A stretch of DNA of 5,273 nt, from the NCBI GenBank assembly GCA_002372775.1, contig DFIJ01000003.1:1-5273 (forward strand), in the 5' to 3' direction. The notes beneath the pieces were generated by a model that saw only the letters and a program-made list of their open reading frames with translations, searched no databases and was not told the DNA's origin. Both the position numbers and the translations under genes were made by a program. Below, piece after piece: positions 3,832 to 5,273 of this stretch. This DNA is from Christensenella sp. UBA3700. GTDB lineage: Bacteria; Bacillota; Clostridia; Christensenellales; UBA3700. How positions within the stretch are numbered: position 1 is the stretch's first letter; each line of letters starts with the position of its first letter.

Positions 3832-5273
3832 ATGATTAAATCATTAGCACTTGATGTTGAAATCTTCGTAAATCTCTTTAGCGTGACTTTTGTAGATTTA
3901 CAAGATTATATGAAAACATTTTCAGATTGTGTTGATGCTAAAGGTAAACCTGTAGCATTACCAGAGAAACTTTCTGTAGCTGAGATTAAGTCTCGTCTTG
4001 ATAAAGTTAAAAGTAAAATCTTTTGGATTAGTGATACCGATGATACTCAATTAGTTCCATTAGTTGCGTATATTAATAATATGCAATCTCACTATGATAC
4101 TAAAGAAGATGAAAACGGTAATATTACTCAGATTCCTGTTAGAACTGATTTATTTGGTTTTAACAATCAAGGATATGATGACCTTATGATAAAAGGTTTT
4201 ATGATGCATTATAATCGCTATGATAGTACTAAGAATTTGATTAAATATCTATTTAATCTTAGTCAGAAAATCATTAAACTTCAAGGTGATAGAGATGCAT
4301 TTTATGGTGATAAAGATATAGACTTATTGAAGTATTATAAGCTTCCTTATGCTACTGTTGACCTTCAGCGTGTTTACGGTCTTCATTCTGCAAGCGTTGT
4401 AGTTGATAAAGAAGGTAACCGTAATAAGTTTGGTAAAAGTCTTAAACAGACTTCTATTAATCTTAAATGGCATGAACTACTCGACTTTACTCTCCCGCCT
4501 ATAGACAAAGAAGAATATGATGCTTATTGGAAAACTATTGATAGATATCGTGGTATGGATTTAGAACATCTAAATGAACTTATTACTAACGATTTTGAAC
4601 GATATGTTCTTCCTAAGTATATAGAGCCAATGCTTTATTATAATAAAAATGACGTATTTCTTGTTTGTGAAATGGCTAGACAAAAGCCTGATGAAATTAA
4701 ATTGAGATATTCAATAACACAGGCTTTTAAAGTTAATGTTCTATGTAGTGCTCGTGCTAATATTGCTGATAAGCTTACTATAGCCTTTTATTCTAAAATG
4801 AGTGGACTTCATCAAAGTCAATTTGAGAAAGGACGTACTGAAAGAACTCGTCTTAGTTTCAATAAGATTATTTTCCCTCATATTAAATTTAAGACTAAAC
4901 AACTTCAAGATTTACTTGAAGATATGATGAAAGTGTATGTATATCATACTAATAAAGATGACTTTTGTAGAGAAATAACTTTTTATGGTACAACTTATAC
5001 TCTTGCATGTGGAGGAATTCATACTCAAGATGTACCTGTTGTACTTGAGTCTAATGATAAATATATTTATAAACATTTTGACTATAATAGTTATTATCCT
5101 TCTATAATTGTATCTTATAATATTGCGCCTAAACACTTAAACAATAAAGTTTTTGTGGATATGGTTCGATACTTTCGTGATACTCGTGTTAAATGTAAGC
5201 ATACACCAGACTCTGAAGGTTATATAATTGCTGGAGTCCCAAATAAGATTGCAGCAGAAGCTCTTAAGATTGT
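3832..5273 (+). CDS. DNA polymerase family B with 3'-5' exonuclease, N-terminal 480 aa (cut by window end)
   Basis: This is the replicative polymerase of the phage. The proofreading exonuclease is intact: Exo I Asp8-x-Glu10 (LALDVEIF), Exo II FNNQGYD at 110-116 with Asp116, and Exo III Tyr270-x3-Asp274. A CGGIHTQD segment (Gly394-Gly395) precedes motif A DYNSYYPS at 417-424, where Asp417 binds metal. The Gly-Gly-Ile-His form recalls the YxGG region of family B enzymes such as those of phi29-like and organellar plasmid polymerases. The last residues (AALKIV-like, AEALKIV) are the beginning of motif B (KxxxNSxYG), so the rest of motif B, motif C and the thumb lie outside. The frame has no stop from 3832 to the edge; an in-frame TAA at 3799-3801 lies upstream and ATG 3832 is the first ATG after it. 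The exonuclease begins only eight residues in, so there is no N-terminal extension. Confidence 0.95.
   Translation, partial: MIKSLALDVEIFVNLFSVTFVDLQDYMKTFSDCVDAKGKPVALPEKLSVAEIKSRLDKVKSKIFWISDTDDTQLVPLVAYINNMQSHYDTKEDENGNITQIPVRTDLFGFNNQGYDDLMIKGFMMHYNRYDSTKNLIKYLFNLSQKIIKLQGDRDAFYGDKDIDLLKYYKLPYATVDLQRVYGLHSASVVVDKEGNRNKFGKSLKQTSINLKWHELLDFTLPPIDKEEYDAYWKTIDRYRGMDLEHLNELITNDFERYVLPKYIEPMLYYNKNDVFLVCEMARQKPDEIKLRYSITQAFKVNVLCSARANIADKLTIAFYSKMSGLHQSQFEKGRTERTRLSFNKIIFPHIKFKTKQLQDLLEDMMKVYVYHTNKDDFCREITFYGTTYTLACGGIHTQDVPVVLESNDKYIYKHFDYNSYYPSIIVSYNIAPKHLNNKVFVDMVRYFRDTRVKCKHTPDSEGYIIAGVPNKIAAEALKI

Noticed and set aside
4912..5136. 74-codon open frame on the minus strand inside the polymerase
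   Set aside because: It lies opposite motif A of the polymerase and has no recognisable protein character.
3832..5273. Polymerase gene broken by stops or an intron
   Set aside because: Reading every codon of the frame showed no stop between 3832 and the window end, and the exonuclease and motif A blocks appear in the normal order.
1..5273. CRISPR array, insertion sequence or integrase attachment site
   Set aside because: No regularly spaced repeats, transposase motifs or terminal inverted repeats were seen. The tRNA 3' ends are not duplicated elsewhere in the window.

Overview
The window is AT-rich (roughly 30% GC by eye), and every supported gene is on the + strand. It reads as part of the genome of a tailed phage of the crAss-like group (Crassvirales) that infects Bacteroidales. 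Three things support this: very compact genes, tRNA genes interleaved with small phage proteins, and a superfamily 1 helicase followed directly by a family B DNA polymerase. Gene starts lack Shine-Dalgarno sequences and instead carry an A/T-only leader, as expected for a Bacteroidetes-type translation system. The taxonomic call is an inference from architecture and protein character; no database search was possible.

Left part (1-1593): a 5'-truncated tRNA-Asn(GTT) is followed by a coiled-coil protein with one C-terminal membrane helix (119-532) and a strong hairpin with a T-run (569-602). Next come a small Cys4 protein (621-965) and a 129-bp structured intergenic region. Two very small overlapping genes (1095-1244 and 1231-1449) and a complete tRNA-Gln(TTG) at 1458-1528 follow. 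The 49-residue gene at 1095-1244 is easy to miss because of its length.

Right part (1594-5273): four closely packed genes with gaps of 2, 6 and 16 nt form a likely replication operon. They are a lysine-tailed small protein, an unrecognised 152-residue protein with a basic N-terminus and acidic tip, a 488-residue Dda/RecD-like SF1 helicase, and the first 480 residues of a family B DNA polymerase. The polymerase has all three exonuclease motifs and motif A, and is cut by the window edge inside motif B. It has no internal stop codon.

The most distinctive pattern is at gene starts. AATTTAAA (once AATTTTAAA) lies 10-13 nt before the ATG of exactly the four genes that follow a real intergenic gap. 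It is absent from the tightly coupled genes. In three of these four cases a compact hairpin lies just upstream, and those three proteins all begin Met-Ala-Lys. Stop use is six TAA, one TAG and no TGA. The single TAG has an ambiguous context, discussed in the findings, but the long replication genes contain no in-frame TAG, so the standard code is favoured here.
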